From NCBI RefSeq assembly GCF_030929595.1, contig NZ_JAVFVR010000001.1, positions 868,001 to 932,000 of the forward strand: a stretch of 64,000 nt of DNA, written 5' to 3'. Shown here piece after piece: positions 8,166-16,764 of the stretch. The notes beneath the pieces are model-generated. The model had not been told where the DNA came from and ran no database searches. It saw only the letters and a program-made list of their open reading frames with translations. The first letter of the stretch is position 1, and each line of letters starts with the position of its first letter. Source of the stretch: Flavobacterium sp. LHD-85. GTDB taxonomy: Bacteria; Bacteroidota; Bacteroidia; Flavobacteriales; Flavobacteriaceae. Made by a program: the position numbers and the translations under genes.

Positions 8166-8516
8166 ATGAAAAAGAAACTTAAATTTATAAATCTCTTGAT
8201 GCCTTTGATTGTATTGTTCGCAATACTTTTTCCGGCTGTCCATTCGTACGAGCATATTTTAGACACTCATTCCTGTAAAGAAAAATTAGAGTTTTCTGTT
8301 TCCGAAAAACCGCAATTCAAAGCCAAACTGCATTCGTTTCATAAATGTTCGATTTGTGATTTTAAGTTCAGCGCGGTTGGCACATTTGAGATTAATATTT
8401 TTCAGTTTTTCAAGAATAATCCTGTTGTAAAACACATTGTTTTTTACAGCAAACCTCATTTTGCATTTTTTAAGGGCGCTCTTTTCTCACTTCGAGCCCC
8501 ACCTTTTACACTTTAA
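8166..8516 (+). CDS. small membrane-anchored CxxC protein (DUF2946-like)
   Basis: This 116-residue protein has an N-terminal hydrophobic segment (about 8-25), then HSYEHI, a HKCSICDF CxxC motif and a C-terminus of form LRAPP. It is clearly related to the 117-residue protein at 45918-46271, which keeps HSYEH, CxxC and LRGPP, and both precede TonB-receptor genes. A CxxC motif plus an R-x-P-P tail recalls DUF2946 proteins that accompany copper receptors in Proteobacteria, but that match is from memory. A role in metal sensing or handing over is inferred from context. Confidence 0.6.
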   Translation: MKKKLKFINLLMPLIVLFAILFPAVHSYEHILDTHSCKEKLEFSVSEKPQFKAKLHSFHKCSICDFKFSAVGTFEINIFQFFKNNPVVKHIVFYSKPHFAFFKGALFSLRAPPFTL

Positions 8517-8631
8517 TATTTTTTTTGTGTTCCCGATTGTTTTGCAATTCGGCATATAATTGTTTTTATGATTTAAAAATCTAAAAACATTCAATAGCTA
8601 TTACATTCGTTTTAAGCATTTAATACAATGT

Positions 8632-8696
8632 ATTGATATTGATATTGATATTGATATTGATATTGATATTGATATTGATATTGATATTGATATTGA
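8632..8696. repeat. hexanucleotide microsatellite (ATTGAT)n, about 10.8 units
   Basis: Sixty-five bases of uninterrupted ATTGAT units lie in a non-coding gap about 115 bases after the small CxxC gene and 300 bases before the first lipoprotein. Such tracts change length by slippage. A 6-bp step would shift spacing by about half a helical turn. Confidence 0.95.
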
Positions 8697-8810
8697 AATA
8701 ATTTTTCTACACAAAAAAACTTCCAAATTTTTATCGATTAACATATTAGAACTAAAACTTAATTCAGCTTTTAGTTACCAGTGTGCTGTTTGACTAGAGA
8801 AAAGATATAT

Positions 8811-8950
8811 GTCGCCTCGCTGAGGCTTTTGCATAGGTCATAAATTCTTTTTTACAAATATTTCGTCCCGCTGGGACTTACCCAAAAATGACAAATATAT
8901 TTCTACCAATATTTTGTCCCTCTGGGACTTATAAACTCTGCAATAGGCTT
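8811..8950. repeat. cluster of short palindromic repeats (GTCCCnCTGGGAC family)
   Basis: GCCTCGCTGAGGC (about 8813), GTCCCGCTGGGAC (about 8865) and GTCCCTCTGGGAC (about 8916) occur at roughly 50-base spacing with AT-rich linkers, bounded by AGGCTTTTGCATAGG on the left and GCAATAGGCT on the right. It is a dispersed Flavobacterium-style intergenic repeat and could form stacked hairpins in RNA. Confidence 0.7.
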
Positions 8951-9002
8951 CCTGTATAACCCAAATACCCTTTATAAAATGATCAAAATCAAATCAGAAA
9001 AA

Positions 9003-9425
9003 ATGAAAACAACAAAACTCATTCTGGCTTCGCTCTTTGCGGCAGTTGCTTTTACAAGCTGCAGTAATGACGATTCAGAAGAAAAACAGGCAATTCCAAC
9101 TGTTGACAAAATCGAATTAGGTCTTAACAATAGCGAAACAGCAACTACTGGCGCAGATTTCCATTTTAATGCAGAAGTAACTGCTGCTGATAAAATCGAA
9201 AATGTACAAGTAAAAATTCTACAAAAAAGTACCGAAACATACTCGAAAGTCTGGTCGCACGAAATTACGTGGACGCAATATGCGGGCGCAAAAAACGCGA
9301 CGGTTCACAAACATTTTGATATTCCAGAAGATGCTGTAGCAGGGAAATACGACTTCATCATTATAGTAAACGATCAAAACGGAAACAAGCTAGAAGTGAA
9401 GAAAAACTTAACCATTATAAATTAA
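9003..9425 (+). CDS. lipoprotein, DUF4625-like, in metal-uptake locus
   Basis: A 140-residue lipoprotein. The frame opens 24 bases upstream, but MKTTKLILASLF at 9003 gives a proper signal peptide with lipobox FTSCSNDD, so that start is used. The SNDD after Cys fits Bacteroidota lipoproteins sorted to the outer membrane. The rest is one Ig-like beta-domain with GADFHFNAEV, HKHFDIPEDAVAGKYDF and a terminal VKKNLTI strand, resembling DUF4625. It lies 4 bases before a second protein of the same type, and a TonB receptor follows. Several conserved His suggest ligand or metal contact (inference). Confidence 0.7.
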   Translation: MKTTKLILASLFAAVAFTSCSNDDSEEKQAIPTVDKIELGLNNSETATTGADFHFNAEVTAADKIENVQVKILQKSTETYSKVWSHEITWTQYAGAKNATVHKHFDIPEDAVAGKYDFIIIVNDQNGNKLEVKKNLTIIN

Positions 9426-9429
9426 AAAC

Positions 9430-9900
9430 ATGAAAAAATTAAAGCTTTTAATGGGCATTTTGGCTCTTACTTTTATTTCATCCTGCTCCAGCGACAAAGC
9501 CGAAATCGACAGCGAATATCCCGTAATTGATAGTACTGGAGCAAATGCTTTTCCGATTCAATGCAGCACGATCGAACGCGGAAAAACCTTCACATTTAAA
9601 GCCACTTTTAATGATAATGTCGCTTTGGGTTCTTACAGCTTAGACATTCACCACAATTTCGATCATCATACGCATAGCACGGAAGTTAACACCTGCGAAA
9701 CCGAAGCTGTAAAAAGTCCTGTAAAACCAATGCTTTTTATAAACAATTACACCATTCCAAACGGAGTAAAAAGTTATGAAGCAACAGCACAAATCACCAT
9801 TCCTGCAGATGTTGATCCTGGAGATTACCATTTTATGATTCGCTTGACGGATAAAGAAGGCTGGCAGACGCTGAAAGGTTTAAGTATTAAAATTTTATAA
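9430..9900 (+). CDS. second DUF4625-like lipoprotein
   Basis: A 156-residue lipoprotein with lipobox SSCSSDK (Cys at about residue 19). It shares the pattern of the preceding protein: PVID near the start, KTFTFKATFNDN, a His-rich strand (LDIHHNFDHHTHS), TIPADVDPGDYHFMIRLTDKEG and a closing strand. The cluster of His in the middle suggests metal binding. It starts 4 bases after the previous stop and ends 10 bases before the TonB receptor, so the three genes are surely co-transcribed. The paralogous pair may arise from local duplication. Confidence 0.7.
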   Translation: MKKLKLLMGILALTFISSCSSDKAEIDSEYPVIDSTGANAFPIQCSTIERGKTFTFKATFNDNVALGSYSLDIHHNFDHHTHSTEVNTCETEAVKSPVKPMLFINNYTIPNGVKSYEATAQITIPADVDPGDYHFMIRLTDKEGWQTLKGLSIKIL

Positions 9901-9910
9901 GATCAGATTA

Positions 9911-12118
9911 ATGAAGAATGCCCTATCCATTTATTGGAAATTTTGTTTTTTACTCATCAGTTTATTAATTACAACAGAAGCTATTTCTCAAAATCAGCCT
10001 TCAGAAAAGAAACCAGAAATCAAGGAACTTGACGAAGTTTTAATCAGCAACAATTCTGTTCAAAAAAGCAAAAAAGAAGAATCGCTAAATGTTGAAACGG
10101 TAAACAATAGTTTCATTCAGCGTAATCTTGGCGGAAGTCTGATGCAGTCTTTGCAGAAATTACCTGGCGTTAAAACTATTTCTATTGGTTCTGGAGGTTC
10201 TAAACCGCTTATTCGTGGTTTGAGTTTCAATCAGGTTATTGTGGTTGAAAACGGCTTGAAACACGAAGGCCAGCAATGGGGCGCAGATCATGGCTTGGAA
10301 ATCGATCAATATGCTGTAAATCGGGTAGAAATTATAAAAGGTCCTTCTTCATTTATTTACGGATCTGATGCTGTGGGCGGTGCGATAAATATTAAACCCT
10401 TGCCTCTTCCGTTGCAAAATACTTTTGGCGGAAGTGTTGACCTTACTGGAAAAAGCAATAATGCGCAATTTGGAAGTTCTATTAATTTATTTGGAAGAAA
10501 CAAAAACTGGTTCTTTGATTCGCGTGTTACCACAATGGATTACGGCGATTATCGTGTTCCGACCGATGTGGTTCATGTGTACAGTTATGCTGTTCCGTTA
10601 TATAAAAATCATTTGCGAAATACGGCTGGGAAAGAACTTGATTTTCATTTGAGTACAGGATATTCTGGAGAACATTTTAAATCGGTTTTCTATTTCAGCA
10701 ATGTGCACACCAAAAGCGGATTCTTCGCGAATGCGCATGGACTCGAACCTCGAAATGTAGATCTAGAATTGCACGACAAATCGAGCCGTGATATTTTGAT
10801 GCCTTATCAGCAAGTCAATCATTTAAAAGTTAGCAATACGACTTCTTTTCAGTTGGGAAATCATGCTTTTGAAACTCAGATTGGTTTTCAGAATAACTTT
10901 AGAAGAGAATATAGCCATTATGTAAATCATGGTTATATGCCACCTATTTATCCTCAAGACATGTATGCACCGCAGGATTTGGAACGCCAATATGATAAAG
11001 ATGTCTGGTCGTTTTCTGCTAAAGATGAATTCAGAATGAATAACCATCAAATTACGGTTGGTTCGAATGTAATTTTTCAGCAAAATGAAATTGGCGGATG
11101 GAGTTTTTTAATTCCTGCTTTCACTCAATTCAATGCTGGTTTATTTGCTTACGATAAAATTGAACTGAACGAAAAATGGTTTTTAAACGGCGCTATTCGT
11201 TACGATTACGGAAAAATCAAAATGAAATCGTATTACGATTGGTTTCAAAGTCCAGTTTCAGAAAACAATCAAACGGAATTGGAATATTTACAGCGTTCTC
11301 AGGATTTGACTAAAAACTTTGACAGTTTTACGTGGTCGATTGGAGCCAATTATAATCCTGGAAAGCTTTCGCTGAAGGCCAATTTGGGTTCTAGTTTTAG
11401 AATGCCAATTGCCAAGGAACTGGCTTCAAACGGTGTAAATTATCATTATTTCCGATTCGAAAAAGGAAATCCGAATCTGGATGCAGAACGTTCGTATCAA
11501 TTGGATTTGGGAATGGAATGGAATCAGCAAAACTGGTCTTTTCAACTGACTCCGTTTGTGAACTATTTTCCGAATTTCATTTATCTGAATCCAACTTCAG
11601 CTCATGATATTTATTATGGCGCAGGAAATCAAGTTTTTGAATATGAACAAAGTAAAGTCTTTCGTTATGGCGCAGAATTGCAGACTCGCTATTATTTCCT
11701 AAAATCTTTAAGTGCAGAAATTGGCGCCGAATATCTTTATTCGGAACAAAAATCAGGAAGTAAAAAAGGCTATACACTTCCGTTTTCTCCGCCGCCTTCT
11801 GTTTTGTTTGGATTGAATTATGAACCTCAAATCCCTTTTTTAAAAGAACCATATTTTTCTGTTGATTATCGCTTTACAGCAGAACAAAATAATATCGTTC
11901 CGCCTGAGAAAAAAACGGCTGAAAGTCATGTTTTTAATGTGGCTTTTGGTTCAAAAATTAAAACAGGAAAACAGGATATCAGCCTCAATATTCAGATCCA
12001 AAATTTATTTAGTACAAGATATTTAAATCACACCAGCTTTTACCGACTTATCGAACTTCCAGAAGCGGGACGGAACATTATTGTTTCTATGAAGATTCCG
12101 TTTTCGATTTCGCGATAA
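9911..12118 (+). CDS. TonB-dependent receptor, probable metal (zinc-type) importer
   Basis: A 735-residue outer-membrane receptor. It has a signal peptide (to about residue 26), a TonB-box-like LDEVLIS, and a plug domain with KLPGVKTISIGSGGSKPLIRG and VEIIKGPSSFIYGSDAVGG. The C-terminal 550 residues form the beta-barrel, ending with an aromatic-poor ISR. No carboxypeptidase-like N-terminal domain precedes the plug, unlike its paralogue at 46434. The QQWGADHGLEID motif is shared in form with that paralogue (QQFGDEHGLGLN). Substrate is inferred as zinc or copper from the His-rich neighbours; ZnuD-type receptors are the nearest known group. Confidence 0.85.
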   Translation: MKNALSIYWKFCFLLISLLITTEAISQNQPSEKKPEIKELDEVLISNNSVQKSKKEESLNVETVNNSFIQRNLGGSLMQSLQKLPGVKTISIGSGGSKPLIRGLSFNQVIVVENGLKHEGQQWGADHGLEIDQYAVNRVEIIKGPSSFIYGSDAVGGAINIKPLPLPLQNTFGGSVDLTGKSNNAQFGSSINLFGRNKNWFFDSRVTTMDYGDYRVPTDVVHVYSYAVPLYKNHLRNTAGKELDFHLSTGYSGEHFKSVFYFSNVHTKSGFFANAHGLEPRNVDLELHDKSSRDILMPYQQVNHLKVSNTTSFQLGNHAFETQIGFQNNFRREYSHYVNHGYMPPIYPQDMYAPQDLERQYDKDVWSFSAKDEFRMNNHQITVGSNVIFQQNEIGGWSFLIPAFTQFNAGLFAYDKIELNEKWFLNGAIRYDYGKIKMKSYYDWFQSPVSENNQTELEYLQRSQDLTKNFDSFTWSIGANYNPGKLSLKANLGSSFRMPIAKELASNGVNYHYFRFEKGNPNLDAERSYQLDLGMEWNQQNWSFQLTPFVNYFPNFIYLNPTSAHDIYYGAGNQVFEYEQSKVFRYGAELQTRYYFLKSLSAEIGAEYLYSEQKSGSKKGYTLPFSPPPSVLFGLNYEPQIPFLKEPYFSVDYRFTAEQNNIVPPEKKTAESHVFNVAFGSKIKTGKQDISLNIQIQNLFSTRYLNHTSFYRLIELPEAGRNIIVSMKIPFSISR

Positions 12119-12168
12119 GCAAACCATTCAAAACTCAATTATTTACAAATTTTAAATCCTTTATTACA

Positions 12169-13392
12169 ATGAAAAACAATTTTTACAAACTGCTTTTTTT
12201 ATTCGCTTTGTCGCTTTTTGCCATTTCGTGCAGCAACGACGATGACAACCATGACGATCACGATCACGATCAAGACACTTCAGAAGAACACACTTTTGTT
12301 AGAGTTTTACTTTCTGACGAAAAAACTACAGCGCTAACGCTTTTTGATCCGCATGAAGATAAAATCAGTTCTTTTACGGCAAAGTTTGCTAAAGCCTCTT
12401 TGTACACAACAGAATCTGGACGTTATGCAGGAATTGTTCACAGAGACAATAATTTTGTAGAAACTTTCGACAGCGGATTAGAATTGCACGGCGATCACAT
12501 TGATGTTGATGATGTTCCGAAATTTGGAGTTTTAGCGACAAGCGCATTAAAACCAACGCATTTTAAAAGTAAAATTGGAGAAATCTTAACTTTTAATGAC
12601 GGCGACGGAACACTTTCTGTTGGTAAAGAAGCAGATGTAAACAAAGCTGGTGCAACATTCAAAACGATAAACGCAGGTTTATTAGCGCATCACGGTGCAA
12701 TGGCGACTTTTACAAACGGAACTTATGCCATTACGGTAAAAGACAATTCGGTTACGGGAACGCTTCCTGAAAAAGTAAAAATTATTGACAATACCGGAAA
12801 AACACTTTTTGATGCTAAAATTCAAACAAAAGGAATTCACGGAAATGCTTCAGATGGCGTTTATGCAGTTTTTGGTTCGTCAAGCGGAATTTTGGTTGTA
12901 GAAAGTAACGGAAACCAAAAACTAATCGATCATCCAGCAGATTTTGGAACGGCTTGGTTCGGAAGTATTTTAGAAACAGCTTCGGCAGGAAAATTCATTG
13001 GATACACTGCTGCAAAAGGTGCTTATTTAATTGATGTTGTTGCTGGTACAGTAAAACCAATTATTGCGAACACAACCATTATGCAATGTAAAACAAGTTA
13101 CGATCGTAAAAAACTGGCTGTTTTATTGCATTCTGGAGAGTTTAAACTTTATGACATCAGCAGTTTACAACCTGTAAAAGAAACTAAAGCAACAACAGAA
13201 ACAGCTACAGATGCTACATTAAAACCTCAAATGGCAGTTACAGACCGTTTTGCTTACATTACTTCGCCATCAACTGGAGAATTAGTACAAGTTAACCTTA
13301 CTACATTGGCAATCAAAAAGACTAAGGTTTCTAGTACGCCTTATATGATTACGGTTTTGGGTTATGAAAACAGCGAAACCCACAGCCACTAA
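12169..13392 (+). CDS. His/Asp-rich lipoprotein, AztD-like metallochaperone (tentative)
   Basis: A 407-residue lipoprotein with lipobox ISCSNDDD. Directly after the Cys it carries a dense acidic/His tract (DDDNHDDHDHDQD), and it ends SETHSH, so both termini can bind metal. The middle is a run of repeated beta-strand blades (for example FVRVLLSDEKTTALTLFDP, GRYAGIVHR, DGVYAVFGSSSGILVV) typical of a beta-propeller. AztD, the periplasmic zinc chaperone, combines a propeller with a His/Asp-rich N-terminus and similar length. The gene follows the TonB receptor by 50 bases and is likely the last of the operon. Confidence 0.65.
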   Translation: MKNNFYKLLFLFALSLFAISCSNDDDNHDDHDHDQDTSEEHTFVRVLLSDEKTTALTLFDPHEDKISSFTAKFAKASLYTTESGRYAGIVHRDNNFVETFDSGLELHGDHIDVDDVPKFGVLATSALKPTHFKSKIGEILTFNDGDGTLSVGKEADVNKAGATFKTINAGLLAHHGAMATFTNGTYAITVKDNSVTGTLPEKVKIIDNTGKTLFDAKIQTKGIHGNASDGVYAVFGSSSGILVVESNGNQKLIDHPADFGTAWFGSILETASAGKFIGYTAAKGAYLIDVVAGTVKPIIANTTIMQCKTSYDRKKLAVLLHSGEFKLYDISSLQPVKETKATTETATDATLKPQMAVTDRFAYITSPSTGELVQVNLTTLAIKKTKVSSTPYMITVLGYENSETHSH

Positions 13393-13423
13393 TTGATTTT
13401 AAAGTAACTTTTTCAATTATTCT

Positions 13424-13552
13424 AACACATAGAAACATAGCTTATCTTTGAGCGTAGAGGCGTTTCACTTATTTAAAACCACATAGCTATGTGTAAAAAC
13501 TAGTTTTCTCTAAACTCTTTTATAAGCATAAAATCTATGTTTCTATGTGTTT
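13424..13552. repeat. MITE-like element, family A, copy 1
   Basis: This 129-bp element begins AACACATAGAAACATAG and ends with the inverse CTATGTTTCTATGTGTT. At its centre is CACATAGCTATGTG, repeating the terminal motif. An inverted copy lies at 58115-58247; the two agree over nearly their whole length (for example GGCGTTTC, CTTATTTAAA, CTCTTTT). It contains no ORF. Confidence 0.85.
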
Positions 13553-13575
13553 AAAAAAGCTCAGCACATCAAAAT

Positions 13576-13608
13576 AAAAAAGGTCCAACTTTCGTCGGAC
13601 CTTTTTTA
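13576..13608. terminator. bidirectional terminator between aztD-like gene and trxA
   Basis: AAAAAGGTCC pairs with GGACCTTTTT, and the stem extends inward with one mismatch. A-rich and T-rich flanks serve both strands, as needed for the convergent genes on either side. Confidence 0.8.
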
Positions 13609-13627
13609 TATTAATCGTAATCTAAGA

Positions 13628-13945
13628 TTACAATAAAGCGTCTAAACTATCTGCGTAGGTTTGTTTCGGAGCTACTCCTACTTGTTTTCCTACTACTTCA
13701 CCGTTATGAAACACCAAAACGGTTGGTATGTTGCGCACACCATATTTTGCAGCAAATTCTTGGTTAGCATCTACATCTACTTTACCAACCACAACTTTAC
13801 CAGCGTACTCATCGCTTAATTGGTCAATGATTGGACCAACCATTCTACAAGGACCACACCATGCTGCCCAAAAATCTACCATTACTGGTTTATCTGATTT
13901 TAAAACTACTTCATCAAAAGTAGCATCTGTTATTGCTAATGCCAT
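13628..13945 (-). CDS. trxA: thioredoxin
   Basis: A 105-residue single-domain thioredoxin that reduces disulfides in the cytoplasm. The active site WCGPC has Cys30 and Cys33. VDFWAAWCGPCRM, the following PII, the cis-Pro loop NIPT and a C-terminal helix are all intact, and there is no signal peptide. It is monocistronic, bounded by a terminator downstream and divergent from the AsmA gene. Confidence 0.97.
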   Translation of the reverse strand: MALAITDATFDEVVLKSDKPVMVDFWAAWCGPCRMVGPIIDQLSDEYAGKVVVGKVDVDANQEFAAKYGVRNIPTVLVFHNGEVVGKQVGVAPKQTYADSLDALL

Positions 13946-13996
13946 AATATATTAAGATTAAATTACGTCTGAAATATTAACTTTCAAACTACAGTA

Positions 13997-14023
13997 CAAA
14001 TTTAAAAATTTAAAATAAATCAA
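13997..14023 (-). promoter_or_regulatory. candidate trxA promoter
   Basis: On the minus strand TTG, 16 bases, TAAATTTG. The -7 box is an exact consensus match, but the spacing is one base under the usual range. It lies about 50 bases before the ATG. Confidence 0.45.
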
Positions 14024-14175
14024 ACACCATTACTAAATTAGTTTTCGTTATAAATGTATTATCATTAATTATAAGCTAGATAACTTTAAAATTACAATTT
14101 ATTTACCTGAAAATCAAACCAATAAAAAGTTAATGTTTTTTGTAGTATCTTTAATACATTCAAAATTCAGCTACT

Positions 14176-16647
14176 ATGAAAGAAGCTTTATCCAAAACCA
14201 AATCTTTTCTGCAATCTGATTCTTTTAAAAAATATGCCAAACGTTTTGGATATTTTATCTTGGGCTTAATTGCAATACTTTTGCTCGCCTGCGGAGGTTT
14301 GTCGATATATTTTAACCGAAATAAAGCCGAAATTATCGCCAAAGTCAATACCAAAATCAACGAAAATATAAATGGCAAGTTTCATATTGGCGATTTTCAT
14401 TATAAATTTCTAACTGGTTTCCCAAACTTTACATTGGCGCTTAATGATGTCGAAATAAAAGACAATCAATGGCAAAGCCACAAACATACTTTGCTGAGAG
14501 CAAAAGAAATCGAAGCGCGTTTGAACATTTTTAGTTTGCTGCAGCACGAAATCAACATTCATAAAATCTTAATCAACGACGCCGATATTTATATTTATAA
14601 AGCCGAAAACGGTTATTCTAACGCCAATATTTTTAAACCTAAAAAGAAGAAGCCAAAAACCGATAAAGAAAAACCCGAAACGACAATTGACGAAGTGAAC
14701 CTCAACAAAGTTCATGTTATTATTGATAATCATCTGGGACATAAATTGTTTGATTTTGATGTGGCGAGTTTAGAATCTAAAGTAAATTATGGCGATGACA
14801 ACTGGCAGACGAATCTGTATTTGAAAACTAAAATTAATAGTCTAGCTTTTAATACTATTCACGGAAGTTTTGCTAAGGAGAAAGTTCTGGAAGGCAATTT
14901 TGATATTTCGTATGCCGAAGCCAATCAGAAAATAGATATTAAAACCAAAGGACTTAAAATTGGTTCCGATGTTTTTGATATTATCGCTTTCTTTAATATC
15001 GGAAAAAGCAATTCGCATTTCGGAATCAATATCGGAACGGATATTTTATGGCGAAATGCGTCCAATTTATTATCGGCAAACATCAGTTCGAAACTTAACC
15101 AATTCGACATCAAAAAACCAATTAAGGTAAACTGCGATATAAAAGGCGATTTGAATGTAGAAGGCGATCCTAAAATTGTGGTGCAGGCAGACATTCGTGA
15201 TAACGAAGTGAGCATTCCTGACGGTTTATTTACCAATTGCAGTTTCAAAGGAATTTTCACTAACACTTTTAAACCCGAAAAAGAATCCAGCGATCCAAAC
15301 TCTGCTATTATTCTTACCCATTTTAAAGCCGAATACGAAAGCATTCCGTTAACAATTGCGCAGGCAGTTATTAATAATCTCGAAAAACCGATTGCCACAG
15401 GAGTTGTAAATTCTGACTTTGATATTTCGAAACTCAACGGACTGATGAATGAAAAAATTATTCATTTTGAAAGTGGTCATGCCAAAGCCAATTTGAAATT
15501 TCAGTTTGATATTGTCGATTTGTACATCAATAAACCAAAATTTACAGGTGATGTTGATATTGCTGATGCTACATTCGATTATCTTCCAAAAAGAATTCAT
15601 GCCGAAAAAACGGCAGTACAATTGTCCTTTACGCAAGAAGCGCTTTACATTAAAAAAATAGCCTATAAACACAAAAAGAACATTATTCGCATTGACGGAA
15701 AAATTGATAATTTCTTGAATCTCTATTACGATGCACCCGAAAAAATGGTCGTAAACTGGAATATTTATTGTCCAAATATTGATGTGAAACAGTTTTTAGG
15801 CGTTCTGCAAAATTCTCCAAAACAAAAAGTGGTAGAGAAAAAACCAGTGAAAAAGAATGTCAATTTTACGAATCAGTTACGATCAGTAATAGAAAAATGT
15901 GCTGCTGTAATTAATCTCAAAGCCGATAACATCACCTACGGATCGCTAACCGCAACCAACACTCGGGCCACAATCCAGATGCTAAATTCTAAGATCCTGC
16001 TCAAAAACGGAACGCTGCAGACTTCTGGCGGAAGCATAAACTTTAGCGGTTCTGTTGAGCCAAGCGGAAATCGTTATGTCTTTACTTCGAACGCGCAGGT
16101 AAACCGTGTAGATATTGCAAGTTTCTTAAGGTCTTTCAACAATTTCGGAATCAAATCTTTCAGTCCCAAAAACATTCGCGGACGATTAACCAGCAATGCT
16201 AATGTTGCGGGTTTAATGAGCAATACAGGCGATCTGATTGTCAATTCTATGAAAGGAAAACTAGATTTTAATGTCAATCAAGGTGCTTTAATCAATTTTG
16301 AACCAATTATGAAAGTAGGCAAATTTGCTTTTCCGTTTCGTGATGTCGAGAATATTACTTTCAGCGATTTAGCGGGTTCGCTTAATTTGCGTGGCGAGCA
16401 AATCGATATCCATAAATTGACTATAAGTTCGAGCGTTCTCAACCTTGATGCAGAAGGCGTTTATTCTTTCGGCCGAGGCACCAATCTCGCCCTCACAGTT
16501 CCGCTAAGAAACTCTAAAAACGACGCCAAACTCGCCACCAAAGAAGAACGAAAAGCCGTTCGCGAACGCGGTATTGTCCTACATTTGATTGCTTATGATA
16601 ATGAAGGAAAAATGAAGGTTAAGTGGGGGAAGAAGGATAAAGGGTGA
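14176..16647 (+). CDS. AsmA-family protein
   Basis: An 823-residue envelope protein. One N-terminal membrane helix (about residues 24-47, FGYFILGLIAILLLACGG) anchors a long periplasmic part. The AsmA N-domain is seen in FHIGDFHYKFLTGFPNFTLALNDVEI, and an AsmA-like C-domain from about residue 620 (GTLQTSGGSINFSGSVEPSGN to LRGEQIDIHKLTISSSVLNLDAEGVYSFG). AsmA-like proteins form repeating-beta-groove bridges linked to lipid transport to the outer membrane. A Lys-rich loop (KPKKKKPKTDKEK, about 155-167) is unstructured. The final KKDKG is basic. The gene stands alone. Confidence 0.85.
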   Translation: MKEALSKTKSFLQSDSFKKYAKRFGYFILGLIAILLLACGGLSIYFNRNKAEIIAKVNTKINENINGKFHIGDFHYKFLTGFPNFTLALNDVEIKDNQWQSHKHTLLRAKEIEARLNIFSLLQHEINIHKILINDADIYIYKAENGYSNANIFKPKKKKPKTDKEKPETTIDEVNLNKVHVIIDNHLGHKLFDFDVASLESKVNYGDDNWQTNLYLKTKINSLAFNTIHGSFAKEKVLEGNFDISYAEANQKIDIKTKGLKIGSDVFDIIAFFNIGKSNSHFGINIGTDILWRNASNLLSANISSKLNQFDIKKPIKVNCDIKGDLNVEGDPKIVVQADIRDNEVSIPDGLFTNCSFKGIFTNTFKPEKESSDPNSAIILTHFKAEYESIPLTIAQAVINNLEKPIATGVVNSDFDISKLNGLMNEKIIHFESGHAKANLKFQFDIVDLYINKPKFTGDVDIADATFDYLPKRIHAEKTAVQLSFTQEALYIKKIAYKHKKNIIRIDGKIDNFLNLYYDAPEKMVVNWNIYCPNIDVKQFLGVLQNSPKQKVVEKKPVKKNVNFTNQLRSVIEKCAAVINLKADNITYGSLTATNTRATIQMLNSKILLKNGTLQTSGGSINFSGSVEPSGNRYVFTSNAQVNRVDIASFLRSFNNFGIKSFSPKNIRGRLTSNANVAGLMSNTGDLIVNSMKGKLDFNVNQGALINFEPIMKVGKFAFPFRDVENITFSDLAGSLNLRGEQIDIHKLTISSSVLNLDAEGVYSFGRGTNLALTVPLRNSKNDAKLATKEERKAVRERGIVLHLIAYDNEGKMKVKWGKKDKG

Positions 16648-16717
16648 TAAAAATTCATTTTATAAAATTTCGTATTTCATGGTTAATATTAAGTTGAAAA
16701 CTAAATATTTTTGAGGC

Positions 16718-16758
16718 CAATTGTACGCAGGTCAATTGTACGCACAAAACTACTTTTA
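16718..16758 (+). promoter_or_regulatory. direct repeats and promoter of the C-M-R module
   Basis: CAATTGTACGCA occurs twice (16718-16729 and 16733-16744), 15 bp apart, ending 20 bases before the controller ATG. TACTTTTA at 16751-16758 resembles a -7 box, but no TTG lies at the proper -33 distance, as expected if an activator is needed. The start site would fall within a few bases of the ATG, giving a leaderless message. Controller proteins of restriction systems bind such repeats. Confidence 0.55.
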
Positions 16759-16764
16759 TAAACT

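Larger units (their letters stand above)
8517..9002. other. gap with hexanucleotide microsatellite and palindromic repeats
   Basis: No gene is seen in these 486 bases. They contain an (ATTGAT)n tract (8632-8696) and a cluster of GTCCCnCTGGGAC-type palindromes (8811-8950), both listed separately. No consensus promoter for the following lipoprotein gene stands out. Confidence 0.6.

Noticed and set aside
8632..8696. possible CRISPR-like array
   Set aside because: It is a continuous 6-bp tandem repeat with no spacers and no cas genes nearby.
14925..15672. long antisense ORFs (170 and 107 codons) in the AsmA gene
   Set aside because: They are shadows of the plus-strand gene, with no start signals or family features.
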